Positions 5,510 through 7,364 of a stretch of DNA of 7,364 nucleotides are shown here, in pieces. A model generated the notes under the pieces. That model made no database searches. It was not told the DNA's origin and saw only the letters and a program-made list of their open reading frames with translations. Both the position numbers and the translations under genes were made by a program. Source of the DNA: Pyrodictiaceae archaeon (lineage in GTDB: Archaea > Thermoproteota > Thermoprotei_A > Sulfolobales > Pyrodictiaceae); contig JALVKZ010000290.1 in assembly GCA_027033675.1 (NCBI GenBank), positions 1 to 7,364 of the forward strand, in the 5' to 3' direction. How positions within the stretch are numbered: position 1 is the stretch's first letter; each line of letters starts with the position of its first letter.

Positions 5510-6271
5510 ATGGGGAAGCTGATCGTGGTATTTGTTGGGCCTGCGGGCTCTGGTAAGTCAACCCTGGTTGCTGCTTATGCTAAGTGGCTTCGCGAGGGCG
5601 ATATACCTGTCTACACTGTTAGCTTAGATCCTGCTGCGGAGACGCTGCCCTATGAGCCCGATTTTGATATACGTAGCATTGTTGATGCGAGAGAGGTTGC
5701 TCGCAAGTATGGCCTCGGGCCTAACGGGGCCCTGGTAAAGGCTATGGAGATTATGGCCGAGAGGCTCCTCGATATTGTTGGCGCTATCGCGGGCTCTGAT
5801 GCAGACTACGTGTTGGTTGATACTCCTGGACAGATGGAGGTTTTCCTCTTCCGCGACATTGCGTGGAAGCTATCGGAGGCGTTGCAGAAGGTTAGCCCCG
5901 AGACATATGCTCTGTTTGTTCTCGATGCCTCGGTTATACATGATCCTGCCGACTATGCTTTCCTAGCTGTCCTCGCCACAGCTGTGCAGCTACGCCTAGG
6001 GCTAATAACAGCGCCAGTACTCAACAAGGTGGATGCCGCACCGGATACAAGGATACTCGGTGACATAACTAGGGACTTTGGCAGAGTTGCCAAGCAGCTC
6101 CGCGAAGCGGGGAACCTCTATGCCGAGATGCTGCGCGAAATGCTAAGAGTGCTCCTCAAGTATAACCGGAGCGTCGCTGTGCCAAGGGTCTCGGCGATAA
6201 AAGGCGAGGGAATAGAGGAGCTGCATAGGCTTGTCCTGGAGATGGGCTGTGGCTGCGGCGACCTAAGCTAA
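5510..6271 (+). CDS. GPN-loop GTPase
   Basis: A 253-residue GTPase of the SIMIBI class, the usual length for single-domain archaeal GPN proteins. Visible motifs: P-loop GPAGSGKST (10-18), D40-P-A in the switch region, the family-defining Gly-Pro-Asn insertion G70-P71-N72, G3 DTPGQ (104-108), G4 NKVD (172-175) and a G5-like SAIKG (228-232). These proteins are homodimers in which the GPN loop of one subunit reaches the active site of the other. Eukaryotic homologues GPN1-3 assist RNA polymerase II assembly and nuclear import; the archaeal role is presumed to be a related assembly function but is not firmly known. The C-terminus ends in MGCGCGDLS with two closely spaced Cys (247, 249). The gene appears to stand alone, is divergent from tmcA across a 309-bp spacer, and converges on the malic enzyme gene. 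A T-rich stretch follows the stop. Confidence 0.94.
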   Translation: MGKLIVVFVGPAGSGKSTLVAAYAKWLREGDIPVYTVSLDPAAETLPYEPDFDIRSIVDAREVARKYGLGPNGALVKAMEIMAERLLDIVGAIAGSDADYVLVDTPGQMEVFLFRDIAWKLSEALQKVSPETYALFVLDASVIHDPADYAFLAVLATAVQLRLGLITAPVLNKVDAAPDTRILGDITRDFGRVAKQLREAGNLYAEMLREMLRVLLKYNRSVAVPRVSAIKGEGIEELHRLVLEMGCGCGDLS

Positions 6272-6276
6272 AATAG

Positions 6277-6286
6277 TTTATTTTAT
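6277..6286 (+). terminator. T-rich terminator after the GPN gene
   Basis: TTTATTTTAT begins six bases after the TAA stop. Hairpin-free T-rich tracts of this kind end archaeal transcripts. Confidence 0.45.
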
Positions 6287-6327
6287 ACTGGTTGTATATG
6301 TTATGGGTAATAAGAGAGTGAGAGATG

Positions 6328-6338
6328 AAAAACGTTTT
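6328..6338. terminator. Two-way T-run between convergent genes
   Basis: The spacer contains AAAACGTTTT (6329-6338), a perfect 10-bp palindrome. On the minus strand it gives TTTTT (6332-6328) about 12 bases past the malic enzyme stop, and on the + strand TTTT (6335-6338) as a backup for the GPN gene. Confidence 0.42.
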
Positions 6339-6344
6339 AGTGTA

Positions 6345-7364
6345 CTAATGGCTTGATTCTCTCTGTTTCCTTAGGCCCTCTATGGCTCTCTCTATGTCCT
6401 CTGGGAGTGCCTTGATGAGGCCCGCTCGGTACAGTGTCTCGTACTTCTCAAGGGTTGACTTGATTATCTTCTCGGCTATCTCTAGTTCTTCCTCGTAGCT
6501 TCTCTTGAGCCTCGCTACGCCCTGCTCAACAGCCTTAGCGGCTGTTGCTGCAGCTACTCTCGGGAATACATCGAACTCCTCCATTGTGGGGAGGATGTAG
6601 TCCTCGTGGAGACCCTTCTCCTCAGCGTACTTGGCCAGCGCCTCTGCAGCAGCTATTGCCATCTCATCGGTTATCGTCCTAGCTCTCACGTCTAGTACTC
6701 CGCGGAATATTGGTGGGAAGGCGAGGCTATTGTTGACCTGGTTGGGGAAGTCGCTGCGACCGGTGCCAACTACCTTGACGCCCGCTTCCTTAGCCTCCCA
6801 GGGCCATATCTCGGGGACAGGATTCGCCTCGGCGAATAGTATTCCGTCCTTCTCCATTTTCGCTACCCATTCTTTCTTAATCACGTCAGGCCCTGGCCTT
6901 GACGCAGCCACGACGATCTCGGCGCCATCTAGCGCCTCTGCTATACCTCCATCGACCGGGCCTTTCCAGCCACCGTTGGTCTCTATTGCTATCTGGTACT
7001 TCCATGGATGCTCCTTCTTCAGCTTCTCTATATCGGGTCTACCGGGGTGCAGTATCCCCTTGGAGTCAAGAACCGTTATGTTCTTTGGAGGAACACCATA
7101 GGCCTTCAACAACCTATATAGCGCAATGTTTGCTGCACCCGCGCCGACTAGGACTATCTTTGACTTCCTAAGATCCCTCCCCGTGAGCTTCGCTGCATTA
7201 ATGAGGCCAGCTAGCGTCACCGTTGCTGTGCCTTGCTGGTCATCGTGCCACACTGGTATATCGAGGCGCTTCCTCGCCTCGTCAAGTATGTAGAAGCACT
7301 TAGGGCTCTCGATATCCTCTAGGTTTATGCCTCCGAAGCTAGGCTCTATGAGCTCTAGGAGCTC
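6345..7364 (-). CDS. Malic enzyme (decarboxylating malate dehydrogenase), 5' end outside window
   Basis: The frame is open from the window edge to TAG at 6347-6345, giving 339 visible residues; compared with family members of about 430-450, roughly 100 N-terminal residues are missing. The GTG at 7253 is an internal Val, because the preceding 37 codons encode the conserved EPSFGGINLED region. The enzyme converts malate to pyruvate and CO2 with reduction of NAD(P). Visible (numbered from the edge): metal-ligand region NLED and WHDDQQGT (39-46), dinucleotide fold GAGAAN (74-79) with Asp100 after the second strand, which favours NAD over NADP, ANPVPE (180-185), and NQVNNSLAFP (208-217). The tyrosine/lysine catalytic part lies mostly in the missing N-terminus. 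The C-terminus has a charged helical tail of about 60 residues. The gene converges on the GPN GTPase gene; its promoter is not visible. Confidence 0.93.
   Translation of the reverse strand, partial: ELLELIEPSFGGINLEDIESPKCFYILDEARKRLDIPVWHDDQQGTATVTLAGLINAAKLTGRDLRKSKIVLVGAGAANIALYRLLKAYGVPPKNITVLDSKGILHPGRPDIEKLKKEHPWKYQIAIETNGGWKGPVDGGIAEALDGAEIVVAASRPGPDVIKKEWVAKMEKDGILFAEANPVPEIWPWEAKEAGVKVVGTGRSDFPNQVNNSLAFPPIFRGVLDVRARTITDEMAIAAAEALAKYAEEKGLHEDYILPTMEEFDVFPRVAAATAAKAVEQGVARLKRSYEEELEIAEKIIKSTLEKYETLYRAGLIKALPEDIERAIEGLRKQRESSH

Noticed and set aside
6631..7101. A 156-residue + strand open frame
   Set aside because: It lies entirely opposite the well-supported malic enzyme gene and has the Ser/Ala/Pro-rich composition of an antisense shadow frame.
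1..7364. CRISPR arrays, insertion sequences or integrase attachment sites
   Set aside because: I saw no regularly spaced direct repeats, transposase or integrase motifs, or terminal inverted repeats; genes are intact and base composition is even apart from the spacer at 5281-5375.

Overview
The window looks like chromosomal DNA of a hyperthermophilic archaeon, most likely a crenarchaeon of the Desulfurococcales/Pyrodictiaceae type. That placement is an inference. It rests on the archaeal archaemetzincin and GPN GTPase, a TmcA acetyltransferase, TTG and GTG start codons, AGG/AGA-rich arginine codons, AT-rich TATA-like promoter boxes with very short leaders, and T-run terminators. I see no insertion sequences, phage genes, CRISPR arrays, tRNA or rRNA genes.

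Layout, left to right. The last 28 codons of an unidentified + strand gene (2-88) converge on a dicluster 4Fe-4S ferredoxin-like gene (- strand, 118-552). A 163-bp AT-rich spacer follows, holding a perfect 16-bp palindrome next to the likely ferredoxin promoter. gatA (- strand, 716-2185) encodes the amidase subunit of the tRNA-dependent amidotransferase. Divergent from it, and sharing an AT box at 2241-2250, are a 34-47 residue single-span membrane protein gene (2256-2399) and the zinc protease gene amzA (2422-2982). amzA converges on tmcA (- strand, 3035-5200), the tRNA(Met) cytidine acetyltransferase. A 309-bp divergent spacer holds a palindromic TATA box and then an about 95-base, 78% G+C block that folds into long stems and is followed by a U-rich tract; this is a candidate structured RNA. 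A GPN-loop GTPase gene (+, 5510-6271) then converges on a malic enzyme gene (- strand, 6345-7364) whose 5' end lies beyond the right edge.

Function. This is mainly housekeeping. gatA and tmcA belong to tRNA aminoacylation and modification, the GPN GTPase probably to RNA polymerase assembly, malic enzyme to C4/C3 carbon metabolism, and the ferredoxin to electron transfer. The genes do not form one pathway; they sit as short, mostly single-gene units. I do not see a convincing new multi-gene system. The places where something undescribed could sit are the tiny membrane protein beside amzA, the GC-rich structured element upstream of the GPN gene, and the palindrome upstream of the ferredoxin.
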